23,610 nt of DNA from Chlorokybus atmophyticus (GCA_009103225.1 RHPI01003533.1:285103-308712), one strand, 5' to 3'. Counted from the stretch's first letter, positions 1 through 9,135 are shown. Notes: generated from the letters alone by a model not told the origin. Made by a program: numbers and translations.

Positions 1-25
1 CCCACCCACACCCACCCACCCCACC
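1..25. repeat. CCCA/CCCACA simple repeat
   Basis: The window opens with an imperfect CCCA/CACCC tract. It may continue beyond the left edge. It does not match a common telomere unit and is read as ordinary low-complexity DNA. Confidence 0.7.
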
Positions 26-1561
26 AGCGAAAATTCATACGGGTATGGGCAACCATAATGAAGATGCGAGGGTTATCATAATTAGCGGTTACAGTGTTAT
101 GTTGCCCTACTGTGGACGCATGTGTGTGGGTGCACGCGGAATATTAATCATTGCTTGTTGCTGCCATTGGATGAGCTAAGAAGTTTGACGCATCATTGAT
201 GTGCTGTATTTTGCTATAGTGTTTGCTGTGCTGCTTGCGTAAGGCTAATTTGCACTTGTGCTAACCGTGCTAAAGAGGGTTGTGTGGTTGTCGCACGCTG
301 TGCTGTGCCTACGTCAGTGTTAGAGCCTTACCACGTTTGTGGAAGGCTATGTCTACGTACATATCAACAACATCGTAATGCAGTAGTAATAGTTACACAC
401 ACGTAAACTGTAGGCAAAACTGAGTGACTAACCTTGCAATGCAAACGCGTTGAACAATGAATACATATGCAAATAGCTTGCAGCTGTTTTAAGTTTTGTT
501 ATGGCAAGAATATAAACCTTAGCGTGATATCTTAAGATCGTGAAACCTTTTGCGGTGGGGAAGCTGGTCTCGGCATGGTCGTTGTCGTTATGCTTCTGGT
601 CAAGTCCATGCCTAACCTCTCCCTGTGTTCATTTGCGCTCCCTTCACAAATACAGCTCTTCCTACAGGTACAGGCCTTCCTATCCCCGCAGTCCTTACCT
701 GCCTGCTCTGCTTGCCTCACCGGTCCTTGCACTTCAGAACCAGCCCCTTAGCTGTAGTGATTGTGTGTAATTTGCTGGATATAATTGATGTGTGTGCATG
801 CTACCACTGATGTAACTAAGGGCCTCTACTCTACCTTTCATATGCAAGTTGTATGGATGCATTATAGTAATATCAGCAATATGGGCGATGTGCAGCACTT
901 CATCAAGATTTTCGCTTTTATCACCCTTGTAACGAGAGCATGAACAAATGGGGTATTCTTGCGAACCAATGACGCTTTTGTTTGTTATGACCATATTTGA
1001 TTATGTATTAATGAATCAAACGCGAGTATTTACTACCTCGCTATGGTTGTCGGTGCCAACTACGCAAAACCGCCCGCCGGATTGCATACATGGATGACTG
1101 CGCACCGAAGCTGGTGTTGCCTGAAACCGGGTTGCCACGACCTCAGCACTAGCCGTAAAACTTTGCCTGAGTAGAACAGGACACTTATAAACAAAGGTTT
1201 GGTTGTGATGCATACGATGCAACGCACTCATGATTGGTTTACATGAATCTTATCGTGTGCCAAATATGTATAGGTATATATGGCGTTTCTGTTTGCTGTT
1301 GTTGTGGAGTAGGTAGGTGGATTTGGTTATGCATGTTAATATTCATAAGCAATACGTACAATTGTAGATCTCTCGCAATGCATGCACAAAAAGCGGTATT
1401 TGTTGTGCGTATAAAAGAGTGTGTTGCTGATGACTACTTTCCATGAATGCGTCTACCAGCTCATGCATTGATATGCACGTTCATTGTCCAAGCTTGATGA
1501 AGTTCAAATTGCTATGCAAGTGCACAACTCAAGTAGTACTGGAAATCTTAACGACTCCACC
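26..1561. other. No recognisable gene
   Basis: All open frames here are short (under about 90 codons), overlap one another on both strands and show no domain I recognise. Scattered TGCATGC-like words are present. I read it as intergenic or intronic DNA. Confidence 0.5.
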
Positions 1562-1563
1562 TA

Positions 1564-1992
1564 CAGTCTGCCCCCTTTAAGAGCATACTGTTTACCCTCT
1601 ACTATCATATCCTTTTAGCGGGGTTATTCTCTTCGCGTTTAAGCGCATAATATGCTCTTGGATGTCTGAGCATAAATATTCTATTAACGCAATTCTGCCT
1701 ATCAAGTCACGCGTCTCACGCTATGCTCATTGCGTCATCAAGCTAATCACACCTTGCCCTTCACGCTCTGCCCATCATGCTTTATGCAATACCCGTCATG
1801 CGTTACTCCTCCAACCTTGGAATATGCTCACTAGAACTTGCAAGAATCGCGCGAAATAATAATGTGCTCATCGTGATCAAGCATATTCTCTTACGCATTA
1901 ATATTTGCCTATATTTCGTTTGGTAATCTCATTGTTCATGCTGTTAGCGAGGTTATTCTCTTGGAGCGAAGTCTCTTAGTGGGGGTAGACTG
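1564..1992. mobile_element. MITE, Tc1/mariner-like (non-autonomous)
   Basis: The element starts CAGTCTGCCCCCTTTAAGAG (1564-1583) and ends with the inverted counterpart, which reads CAGTCTACCCCCACTAAGAG on the minus strand (1973-1992); 17 of 20 positions agree. A TA dinucleotide lies immediately outside each end (1562-1563 and 1993-1994), the target duplication expected of Tc1/mariner transposition. The 429-bp interior has no transposase frame, so movement would depend on an enzyme from elsewhere. Inside, TTAGCGRGGTTATTCTCTT occurs twice in direct orientation (about 1615 and 1943). Family assignment rests only on the TA duplication and the TIRs. Confidence 0.6.
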
Positions 1993-2159
1993 TACAAGCG
2001 TGGGCACAGCTTCACCCCTTCTACTTTACAACGGGAACAACACACCGTTTAGTAAAAGCTCGCATCCACAACGAGGGGAGGCCTATCTCTACAGCTGAAT
2101 GAGCATAGCTTACAAACAGCCACACTGTGTTAATGGTAATGCTGTTGACGCTGGGTTTA

Positions 2160-2425
2160 TGTGCAAGCCACGCAGCGCGGGGGCAATGTTGTTGAGGTGG
2201 CAAGGGCGACGGATCCGCGGTCGCCAGAGCGGTACTTGTCGGGGCTGTAGATGCGCTTGTCGCTGTCGCAATAGCGCAGCGCTGGCTCGTCCGCAGTGGT
2301 TGTAAACGTACGTGACTGATTGAATACCTGCGTTATACGTGCAACCTGAGCTGAGAGCAGCGAAGATGTAATCCACAGCACCAGCCTTGCCGCGGAAGAC
2401 AAACCGGTAGCGCTTATGATGGGGA
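2160..2425 (-). pseudogene. Endonuclease/exonuclease/phosphatase-family fragment, broken
   Basis: Two minus-strand frames together resemble the C-terminal part of DNase I-like (EEP superfamily) nucleases. The first frame (about 2425-2355) contains YRFVFRGKAGAVDYIFA, matching the family's Y-x-Y-V-F/Y-x-G-x-x-x-x-x-D-H-I segment. The second (about 2350-2165) contains ADEPALRYCDSD and YRSGDRGSV, where active relatives have H-x-x-A-D-E-P and S-D-H-D-P-V. A frame change near 2355 separates them. The catalytic His of the SDHDP motif is replaced by Arg and the following Asp by Gly, and the His before ADEP is also missing. It is therefore probably a dead fragment, although an intron at the frame change cannot be excluded. 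No N-terminal half was found upstream. Confidence 0.45.
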
Positions 2426-2830
2426 GGGTTGGAGTAACATCAAACAAGCCATGATTGCTGCAAAGTAAGCATGTCAGAAACCAGTTACAGTTTTATGTTT
2501 GCATATGTGTCATCTTGCAACTTGATTTCAACAACCGCAATGTGTGCTTGCTCACCATGAGTTTCGAGAGAATCCTTGAATGCATACACAAATCACCAAC
2601 TACGAGCATGTTCGTCACGCCATCGCGCGCAATGTTCTTTTTTCACAAGGTCTAGCACGGTCTGCACGAGGCATACACAAGCAAAGTCCACGCATGCAAT
2701 TGTGCCTTGTTCTTTGCATACACAAGTGCACACGCACGTGCATGTCTGACTCTGTATGTGTCTGTGTGTGTGCATGTGTTGGTGCATGCCTACGTACGCG
2801 TGGTGGCAAGCATTGCGGCTGAGCATCCAG

Positions 2831-2894
2831 GTCATCGGCATCCCCGCAAATCTAACCATTGGCAATGTTCGTGAACTTCACGATGCAGATGAAG
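2831..2894 (+). CDS. Candidate internal exon, unknown protein
   Basis: A short open segment lies between an acceptor-like CCAG (AG at 2829-2830) and a strong donor GAAG|GTATGT at 2894/2895. It would encode VIGIPANLTIGNVRELHDA plus two or three more residues, with natural-looking composition. I do not recognise the protein and cannot link it to a neighbouring exon, so this is a splice-signal-based suggestion only. Confidence 0.25.
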
Positions 2895-3055
2895 GTATGT
2901 AACAGATCAATATTATTAAAGCTAGTTGTAGTATACTACTGCACATTGCCAATCGGCACATCACATTGAATATGCTTTGATATGGGCACATTGCTTGTTC
3001 ATGGGCACACTTTGTGCATATGTTATAAGCGATGTGGCATTGCGATATAGAGAAC

Positions 3056-3056
<1 letters not shown>

Positions 3057-3118
<62 letters not shown>
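3057..3118. repeat. (AG)31 microsatellite
   Basis: An uninterrupted AG dinucleotide tract of about 62 bases. It is followed within 10 bases by the only ambiguous base (N at 3127), so the true length may be uncertain. Confidence 0.95.
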
Positions 3119-3120
<2 letters not shown>

Positions 3121-3258
3121 TCACAGNAGACTTGGTGCTTCGTATGGTCGATTTGTCGGCCCCACAAGTCGCGTCACCGCGACAAGCAGGTCGCGTCCTA
3201 CCGCGCCGACTGAACTGGTCAGTTCGGCGCGACTGCCATTAGGCAAGTCGCGATCCAT
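3121..3258 (-). CDS. Short gag-like ORF after a primer-site motif
   Basis: A minus-strand ATG at 3258 opens a 45-codon frame beginning MDRDLPNGSRAELTSSVGAV and ending at TGA (3121-3123). It starts about 100 bases downstream (minus strand) of a tRNA-primer-site-like motif, as gag does in LTR retrotransposons, and its hydrophilic, Arg-rich composition fits a gag N-terminus. No zinc knuckle or protease follows because the frame runs into the GA tract. One codon contains N. The assignment comes from position, not homology. Confidence 0.3.
   Translation of the reverse strand: MDRDLPNGSRAELTSSVGAVGRDLLVAVTRLVGPTNRPYEAPSXL
3202..3231. repeat. GC-rich hairpin
   Basis: Arms CGCGCCGA/TCGGCGCG and CTGA/TCAG pair around the loop ACTGG, with one bulged T at 3223. 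It sits in a local cluster of GTCGCG words on both strands (about 3166-3252), unlike the surrounding AT-richer DNA. Confidence 0.7.
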
Positions 3259-3357
3259 CGATGATGGCACTTGAAGTGACCAATTACGATGTTACTGGAT
3301 CGAGAAACAACGACCGCGGAATTCGTGTGCCCGGCAGATGTCGAGCCCGGGTCTCAA

Positions 3358-3370
3358 GCTCTGATACAAG
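3358..3370 (-). promoter_or_regulatory. Primer-binding-site-like motif (initiator Met tRNA)
   Basis: The minus strand reads CTTGTATCAGAGC, one base short of TGGTATCAGAGC, the usual primer-binding site complementary to the 3' end of initiator Met tRNA. It is preceded (minus strand) by CTGTGACA, which could be an LTR 3' end, and followed by a gag-like ATG. The putative LTR would extend rightward through the second GA tract; no second LTR was identified. Confidence 0.35.
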
Positions 3371-3450
3371 TGTCACAGCCCACTCGACCATAAAAACTTT
3401 GATGCTTGTATAGTCAATCTGGTTATATAATGTTTGTTTGATGTACCGTC

Positions 3451-3457
<7 letters not shown>

Positions 3458-3506
<49 letters not shown>
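3458..3506. repeat. (GA)n microsatellite
   Basis: An uninterrupted GA dinucleotide tract of 49 bases, on the same strand as the tract at 3057 and about 340 bases from it. Confidence 0.95.
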
Positions 3507-3508
<2 letters not shown>

Positions 3509-3810
3509 ACAATCCAGTTGGGGTTGGGTACGTATGTACAGTATAGTTGGGAATAATCCATAAAACCTCCTACTGTCAGAGGGGCTCTGGTGACCAACAT
3601 GGCAACTACCACTACAACACCACCGCCAGGTAAGCAGTTTCAAACCTAGTAGGAGGGAGATGCAATGCATGGGGGTCCAGTCACCTACCACAAACTCTAT
3701 CACACCGCCCCAGTTGTGACAACCGCTTCATCACAAGTCCTTGATCGCACAGTTTGCCACATGTCCACCTGAACCCATCACGTATGTTGCCGTCGCAAAG
3801 TTGACAGGCT

Positions 3811-4281
3811 CTAAATTTCACCATCAAGGCGTATTGCTCGCAGGCATGCTCTCTCCCCTTTGAAGTAGAAGGACCGGCACTTGCAAAGGAATGTGTGCTG
3901 ACACTGGAAGCAGCAAGCCGCTGCGTTTGCGACACCCGAACCTGCAATCATTAGGCGAATGCGGATAAGAGAGGGGTAGGGGCTTACAACCACCATACTT
4001 TCATTGTCCTTCATTGGATGCTTGTTGCACACTGATGGGGGTGGAGGGGGACTTCTTGGCAGTGGAGAAGGAGGAGGCGGAAGAGGTGAACTTTCTGATT
4101 GGGGAGGAGGAGGAGGTGAGCTTGTCGGTGGGGAAGGAGGAGGAGGGGAGCCGTCGGATGCAGCAGAACGGCCTGCGCGCAGGCAAACATGTGTCAATGT
4201 ACGTGCTCGATGCGAGAGCCGAATTGAGGCTCTATTCTTAAGCACAGAGCATAGCAAAACGGCAAAGGCAGCGGGAGACAT
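3811..4281 (-). CDS. Ser-Pro-rich, hydroxyproline-rich-glycoprotein-like ORF
   Basis: A 156-codon minus-strand frame starts at ATG 4281 with MSPAAFAVLLCSVLKNR, a weakly hydrophobic N-terminus. At roughly residues 46-90 it has a spacer of S-P-P-P-P and S-P-L-P-P-P-P units, as in cell-wall glycoproteins and pherophorins of volvocine algae. A Cys-rich tail follows (C-C-x2-C ... C-K-C). A possible 57-nt intron (GTATGG...TTGCAG, about 3952-4008) keeps the frame. In the overlapping frame at 3681-3947 a segment RACQLCDGNIRDGFRWTC plus G-K-L-C has the C-x2-C...C-x3-C spacing of a small zinc-binding fold and could be the true downstream exon. Against all this, the spacer is simply the pyrimidine-rich complement of a GGA-repeat tract and may be chance coding. 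Confidence 0.35.
   Translation of the reverse strand: MSPAAFAVLLCSVLKNRASIRLSHRARTLTHVCLRAGRSAASDGSPPPPSPPTSSPPPPPQSESSPLPPPPSPLPRSPPPPPSVCNKHPMKDNESMVVVSPYPSLIRIRLMIAGSGVANAAACCFQCQHTFLCKCRSFYFKGERACLRAIRLDGEI
4035..4152. repeat. Purine-rich GGA/GGGGA tract
   Basis: The plus strand is almost entirely G and A in GGAGG/GGGGA runs, with short interruptions. Such polypurine tracts can form triplex or G-quadruplex structures. On the other strand they give the Pro/Ser-rich frame described above. Confidence 0.8.
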
Positions 4282-4347
4282 GCGTGCAGGTTCTTGGAGT
4301 CAGCCGCAGACAGATAAAGCGTTCAGGCTGCTCCTACCTGGGCGGAG

Positions 4348-4368
4348 CAGCAGCAGCAGCAGCAGCAG
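4348..4368. repeat. (CAG)7 microsatellite
   Basis: Seven uninterrupted CAG units, followed by AGGCAATTG. It is open in several frames but not part of a gene I can support. Confidence 0.9.
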
Positions 4369-4399
4369 AGGCAATTGCCCTGGTGCTGATCGGCGATAG

Positions 4400-5389
4400 A
4401 AAGTAATCCAACTCTATAACCTGACGATTGCCTAGTCTGCATCGCTCAATCCTTTGATGCAGCCAGCAACTTGCTTTGCCTACCCCTTTATCCAAGAGGC
4501 TGCAGGCGCCGCCATTCTGGGCTTTAGGGATGCTGTTCGACCAGTAGCCACTCACACGCTTCTTTGCATACACAGGGAGATACAATGAGAGGGTGGTTTG
4601 AGCTGCACAGCTGTGGACGCTGCCGACTTTATACTACTGTTGTGTGGTTTGAGCTGCGCAAACTGACGTGACATTCTACCGAGAGTACTGCTTACAATAA
4701 CTCAATAAACAACGCCATTTGATTGCAAGCTGCACAGCACAGATATCTCAAAGTTCACCGCTGTTCGGAGAATCCTGCCCAGTCCTGTCTTCCTCTCGGG
4801 GACGTTGCTAGCCCTCCAGATGTGAGCAAAGTACAATATGCCATAGTTGCTTTTTTTTGTTTTGTTTTCTTGTTGAATAATACTCCACCTTCCTTCCACC
4901 ACGCACGCAGTGTTTGAAGCAAGCGTGCTGTTTGCATGAATCGTATTTCACGCCCTTGCATGATTTGCGCTGACAGCGTCAGCGTCTGTGGACGCATATC
5001 ATAAGATATACAGCAAAGTACACAACTTCTTCTTGCGCTCTAAAAGCCGTGGTTGTTTCCGCGGAAAGGCCGACTGCATCCGGTAAGGCGTGTGGCATGC
5101 GGATAAGGCAACCAAGTCAATGAGTGCCGTGTCAGGTGGATGCGACTAAGTCTACGTGTAAAAGTGGCACTGCGTGGTGGTTGCAATTTGGCGTGTGCAC
5201 AGCCAGGCCAACATCGGGCCTCGCATGGCGCCGACAGGCTCGCACTTGTAGTATGCGGACAGAAATGGCATGTGTCTCCAACTTGTATCGTGCACAATGG
5301 TTGGTGCTTCAACTACTTGGACACCTGTTCAGTCCTTGCTGAGCAGCCCATTTGTGCGTGTCGTGTTTCATAAAATTTGGAGCACTCCC
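4400..5389. other. No recognisable gene
   Basis: Only short overlapping frames are present. The longest plus-strand reading (5140-5373, 77 codons, Cys-rich) and its minus-strand partner (5040-5312) match no family I know. A T-rich stretch lies at about 4850-4875. Confidence 0.4.
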
Positions 5390-5870
5390 TGACTCATGCA
5401 CTCACCTGCTGAGACTCTCAGCGATATACTCAGTCACTCACTTGCGCACTCCCTCCCTCACTCAAACACCTCTTAAAAACACTCACGTACGCGCGCACTC
5501 ACTCACTCAGTCACTTCAACGTTATTGTGACTAAGTGAACCGGTGAGCGAGTGTGGGTTTATTAGGTGAGCGAAAGAGTGGGTGAACAAGTAAGCGGGTG
5601 GATGCGTAAATGTGTGGGTGAGTGAGTGGCTGATTGGTTGATTGCTTAGTATATATTGGTTAATTGATAGAGCAACTGAACGGGGCAGGCAGTGAGTGAG
5701 TAGGCGCGCGAGTGAGTGGGCAAGGCAGTGAGTGTGAGTGGGTGATCAAGACCGGTTGAGGGTGTGCAGTGCTGCACTCAGCACTGCACAAGTGTCATTG
5801 TGCACATGGTTGGTCAATGAACGCCCACTCACTCGGTGGCTCGCTCGCTCACTCACTCACTCACTCACCG
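5390..5870. repeat. CACTC/GAGTG degenerate minisatellite with strand switch
   Basis: Degenerate ACTC/CACTC units dominate the plus strand at 5390-5520. Complementary GAGTG/GGTGAG units dominate at 5540-5760, and CACTC units return at 5822-5870. The first two blocks form a long imperfect inverted repeat centred near 5525 (AGTCACTT...AAGTGAAC). Confidence 0.75.
5763..5790. repeat. Perfect 12-bp-arm hairpin
   Basis: TGTGCAGTGCTG pairs perfectly with CAGCACTGCACA around the loop CACT. It lies at the third boundary of the CACTC/GAGTG repeat block. Confidence 0.85.
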
Positions 5871-6141
5871 CTAGTGACTTGTGGTGACCGAGGCGTGCGT
5901 GCCACTCATGGTCATCCTAACACATTGCACGCAAATAGCAAAGCACAGCACCAGCAGCAAACCAATGCTCGGACTCTCCTTCAGGTGGTTTGGATTGTGT
6001 CATACTACATTGTAGTCGAACTTCCTTCTGCTCTCTACAACACAATGTGCGTTTTTGTGCTCATATGTGTACGTGTGCAAAGGTTCGCCGCGAGTGGGAA
6101 GCGCTCGCACACACACACCCGCGCGCCAACACCGATCACAG

Positions 6142-6746
6142 CAACAACAGCAACCAGAGGAGGGCGAAGATGAGGTTGGGTTTGAGTATCAGCAGCCGTG
6201 TGTAGCGAGTGCCGCTCCTTCGACATCGATACGGGACCGCGCGGATGCGCCTGCGGGAGTGGTGTCGGCGCCACGGTCACCGAAACCACTAAGGTCAAGT
6301 CAGTCATTCGAATGTCATGCACTGCAATGTCATAATATACATACATACAGCAAGGCATGGCATCCTACAGCCTGTAGGCTACAGGATGAAAAACATTTTC
6401 TTTACACAACACAGCATGGTAATGACAGTGAATGGAATACCCACGAGCGTACACACGCGTGCGCGCACACACACACACTGGGCGCACAGATAGTGATACG
6501 TTACTTTGTTGTACAGGAGCATTCGGACCCGCATCCATGCCTCGACACTACCAAAGTGCTGCTCGCAAGCAAAGACGCGCTGATAAAAGAGCTCAGAGCC
6601 ATCAACGAGGTAATGTTGTCATAACAACCAATACGTGTGCGCGTGCGTGTGAACTTCATCTTGGCTTCTTGTTGGCTGTGCAGATACTGGAAGCCAAAGT
6701 GCGAAAGGTTGAGCAGCTGGTTCGTCTGAAAGAATTGAAGGTGTAG
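6142..6746 (+). CDS. SPEF1/CLAMP-like ciliary coiled-coil protein, last exons (partial)
   Basis: Two consecutive exons have clean boundaries. The 93-nt exon 6517-6609 (TACAG| before, GAG|GTAATG after) encodes 31 residues including LLASKDALIKELRAINE. The next exon starts at 6684 after GTGCAG| and encodes ILEAKVRKVEQLVRLKELKV before TAG (6744-6746). Joined, these resemble the C-terminal coiled coil of SPEF1/CLAMP, a calponin-homology protein that bundles microtubules in cilia and flagella (L-x-x-K-D-x-x-I-x-E-L ... I-L-E-x-K-V-R-K-L-E-Q-L-x-R-L-K). An upstream Gln- and Pro-rich segment (about 6142-6293, QQQPEEGEDEVGFEYQQP) may be an earlier exon, but its donor phase does not fit simply. The N-terminal CH domain was not found. 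Past the TAG the frame stays open with coiled-coil residues (TLSAKLKLHEQQHE) up to TAA near 6882, so the TAG sits where relatives continue. Similarity is from memory of the family pattern. Confidence 0.5.
6361..6388. repeat. Overlapping small palindromes
   Basis: CCTACAG-C-CTGTAGG and the overlapping CCTGTAG-G-CTACAGG each have 7-bp arms and a one-base centre. Outer CATCCT/AGGATG arms also pair. It lies in a presumed intron of the SPEF1-like gene. Confidence 0.6.
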
Positions 6747-6949
6747 ACGCTATCAGCCAAGCTGAAGCTGCACGAACAACAGCACGAGCCGCCGCAGCCA
6801 AACCGGAGCCAAAAAGAAGGGATGTACGATGTCGATACGGGGCGGGGATATGCGGAAGCCAAGATGGAACAGCTTGCCATATAATATGTGGAGAGGTACT
6901 TGATACATTATTGAGGATAAATTGCACGGTATGATGCATGTCGTGAGTC

Positions 6950-7326
6950 ATGGGAATCCTAGGGTGGTATGCACAACGCGCTGTGTATAGCCTTGTGTTG
7001 TTTATAGTTGTAGTGGCTGTGTTTGCTTATGGGAAACCAAGAGCTACCGCATGCAAGGATGGCACACACGCACACGCACACGCGCACATTACACACACGT
7101 GTGTACCCATGCACAAGTAGTGTCAGCAGAAATCCATGCGATGCAGCAGCATACAACTACAACTTTCGGCCTTGCTACTTTCAATGCCAGATGCCTTCAA
7201 TATCATACATAATTGAACGCTGGTATATATACCTGTAGCTAGATTTGTATACACGCTCATATTTCTCCTCCAAGCGTGCCTTCATGCAACCCCTCTATCT
7301 ACCGACACTGTACGATCAACAGTAGC

Positions 7327-7372
<46 letters not shown>

Positions 7373-8580
7373 CCACACAAACCAGTAACATGGACGAGGA
7401 GGAGGCAGGATGTTCTGCATGTTGGGGTTACGTGTGCTTGTGGGCGTGCGGGTTGGCGCCGTCTGCGTGTACGCAATGTTGACGTCATTCAGTGTTGACG
7501 AGATTGATGAGAGCAGCGCTGATCGCTCAATGAGTGCGGCGTGTGGTAGTTAGTGCAGAACCATTTCGATAGCGGTGTACACTGAGTCATGCTCACAGTC
7601 ATGAGTGCTGGCGTCGTTGGCGTTGACGTTGTCGGACTTGCATGTCAATACTTACCCATCTAGGATTGATTTTTTCGGTAAGACGCAGTTGGTGCTGCTT
7701 AGCGTTGCACTATAGTTTCAGTCCAGTCCCGTTCGGTTTGATTATACAAACACAGAAGCAAGCGGGATATCACACAAATGCGCACGAGCGCATGCACACG
7801 CACACAACAATGCAGTGCGACCCATGCGACAGCTCCCGAGCAAGAATCCGCATGCGCAATCGCAATCCCACTAAGAATCCCAATGCTCTGTGCTGTGCTG
7901 TGCTTAGGCTCCTCCTCTCCCATATAGCGTGCTTGCCCTCATGTCTGTCTGCATGCAGCCTGCAAGGCGCTCTACTTCTGCATCCCACCGAAAAGGTAGC
8001 GAAGTGACTGATATTGCAAGTGCCTACATGTCCACAGCATAGCCGTTTGCACGGGACTGAGACAAGGGGGCAGGCAACACTCACACTCGCACTCGCGCTT
8101 TGTCGCACCATTGGCAGTTGCGGCTCACCAACTGCTGTGGCAGGTGTGGACATATGTACATCTACACTTATGGCGTTGGCAACTCCACAGTGACAACACT
8201 AGGTGAGAGTTTGAACAAACAGCACGCGTCCTCACTCACAACATAGGGATGGATTCAGCATGGGACCCCGTATCATTCACCAGCTCATGCACACACCACC
8301 TCAACTCTCTGTGCGTACACACTCACGCTCTCACCTGTCACAAGTCAGGATGCATGCGTAAGTCGGCACACATATTTTGACACTCGCTGAGTTTTTAGGT
8401 CATCTTAGCGTGTTAACGGCTGCACACGTAACATGTAACCACAACGTGCAGCTCCTACGGAGGTGGCAGCGCTGCTTGGCCGTTGCGTGTGCGCGTAGAG
8501 GCAAAGGGGTGCGTGCATGTTGCTCCTTTGTGCGAAGCACGCAACAAGTACTGGTCGTTCAGAACAACACGACATAAGTA
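6950..8580. other. No recognisable gene; CA/GT-rich
   Basis: Apart from the GT tract and CACACG/GTGTGC-rich stretches (about 7060-7100 and 7790-7810), only short overlapping frames occur. Isolated splice-like sites exist (for example TGCAAG|GCGCTC near 7960) but do not assemble into a gene I can support. Confidence 0.4.
7332..7371. repeat. (GT)20 microsatellite
   Basis: An uninterrupted GT dinucleotide tract of about 40 bases. Confidence 0.95.
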
Positions 8581-8598
8581 CTCGATTTTGTGCTGATC

Positions 8599-8728
8599 AT
8601 GATGTCGTTGCGCGACAGCGGGGCTGCATGGAAGTGCATACGAGTGCACGCGTACGAGGACAAGGTGCGGCGTCTTGCACTGGAGCTGTCCATATCTGAA
8701 GATGGCGGAGATATCGATGCAGCTACAG
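8599..8728 (+). CDS. Candidate first or internal exon, unknown protein
   Basis: From ATG ATG at 8599-8604 the frame runs open to a donor-like ACAG|GTATAC at 8728/8729, encoding about 43 residues. The second half, DKVRRLALELSISEDGGDID, has a charged, helix-prone composition. An alternative acceptor (CGTACGAG|, exon from 8659) would make it internal. Any continuation would be interrupted by the Penelope-like element that begins 270 bases downstream. I do not recognise the protein. Confidence 0.25.
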
Positions 8729-8887
8729 GTATACAATCAGCGCTCGACCACAACCATCATGAGGCGTGTAATACATTGACAATGTTGTGTCTCCTTGAAG
8801 TTGTCGTGTATTGCTGCGAATTGCACATCACAGCGGTTCGTGCATTGGTACTTCTATTTGGGCACACTTCGTGTGTATACTACAAGC

Positions 8888-8891
<4 letters not shown>

Positions 8892-8918
<27 letters not shown>
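8892..8918. repeat. (AG)n microsatellite
   Basis: A short AG tract of 27 bases, just upstream of the Penelope-like element's left repeat. Confidence 0.9.
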
Positions 8919-8993
8919 CTACTGAGCTGGCGCTGAGCTATGTAATAGTGGTATGTAGTAGTATGACGCTGCGTGTCCGTTTTTACCCATTGG

Positions 8994-9120
8994 TTGCCCG
9001 TTGCGTGAACAGGAGATAGGGCTGGCGGTTGAAGGCAGATCGCGGGGGCTGGGCATTGGCATTGTCGTGTCGTCGTGGCCGTTGCTTGCCTCGTTGTCTC
9101 ACCTCTCCTCCTCCAGCGCG
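8994..9120 (+). repeat. Left pseudo-LTR of the Penelope-like element
   Basis: This segment matches 12862-12965 in direct orientation. Shared words include GTTGCGTGAACAGGA, GTGTCGTCG and GCCTCGTTGTC, in the same order with similar spacing, apart from about 20 extra bases here (near 9020-9040). It ends in a CTCC-rich stretch, as the right copy does. Confidence 0.75.
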
Positions 9121-9135
9121 CAGCAGGAGGAGGAG
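9105..9135. repeat. CTCC/GGAG hairpin at the end of the left pseudo-LTR
   Basis: CTCCTCCTCC (9105-9114) is complementary to GGAGGAGGAG (9126-9135), with the GC-rich loop AGCGCGCAGCA between them. The right pseudo-LTR keeps the CTCC arm but not the GGAG arm. Confidence 0.75.

Noticed and set aside
1-25. Telomeric repeat at the left edge
   Set aside because: The CCCA/CCCACA tract is short and irregular and does not match plant- or algal-type telomere units.
540-1446. Short ORFs on both strands (60-90 codons)
   Set aside because: Length is within chance expectation for this composition, and no domain, signal peptide or splice support was seen.
2961-3213. Ser-Leu and Arg-Glu repeat ORFs over the GA tract
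   Set aside because: These are translations of (AG)n and also cross the ambiguous base.
4004-4399. Gly-rich plus-strand ORF and an overlapping Glu-rich one
   Set aside because: Both come from the GGA purine repeat read in different frames. Their bias follows from the repeat, and no flanking domain or convincing start context supports them.
5390-5870. CRISPR-like array
   Set aside because: Units are short and degenerate, with no constant-length unique spacers, and the window is eukaryotic.
7276-7488. Val/Cys- and Thr/His-repeat ORFs over the GT tract
   Set aside because: They are translations of a dinucleotide repeat.
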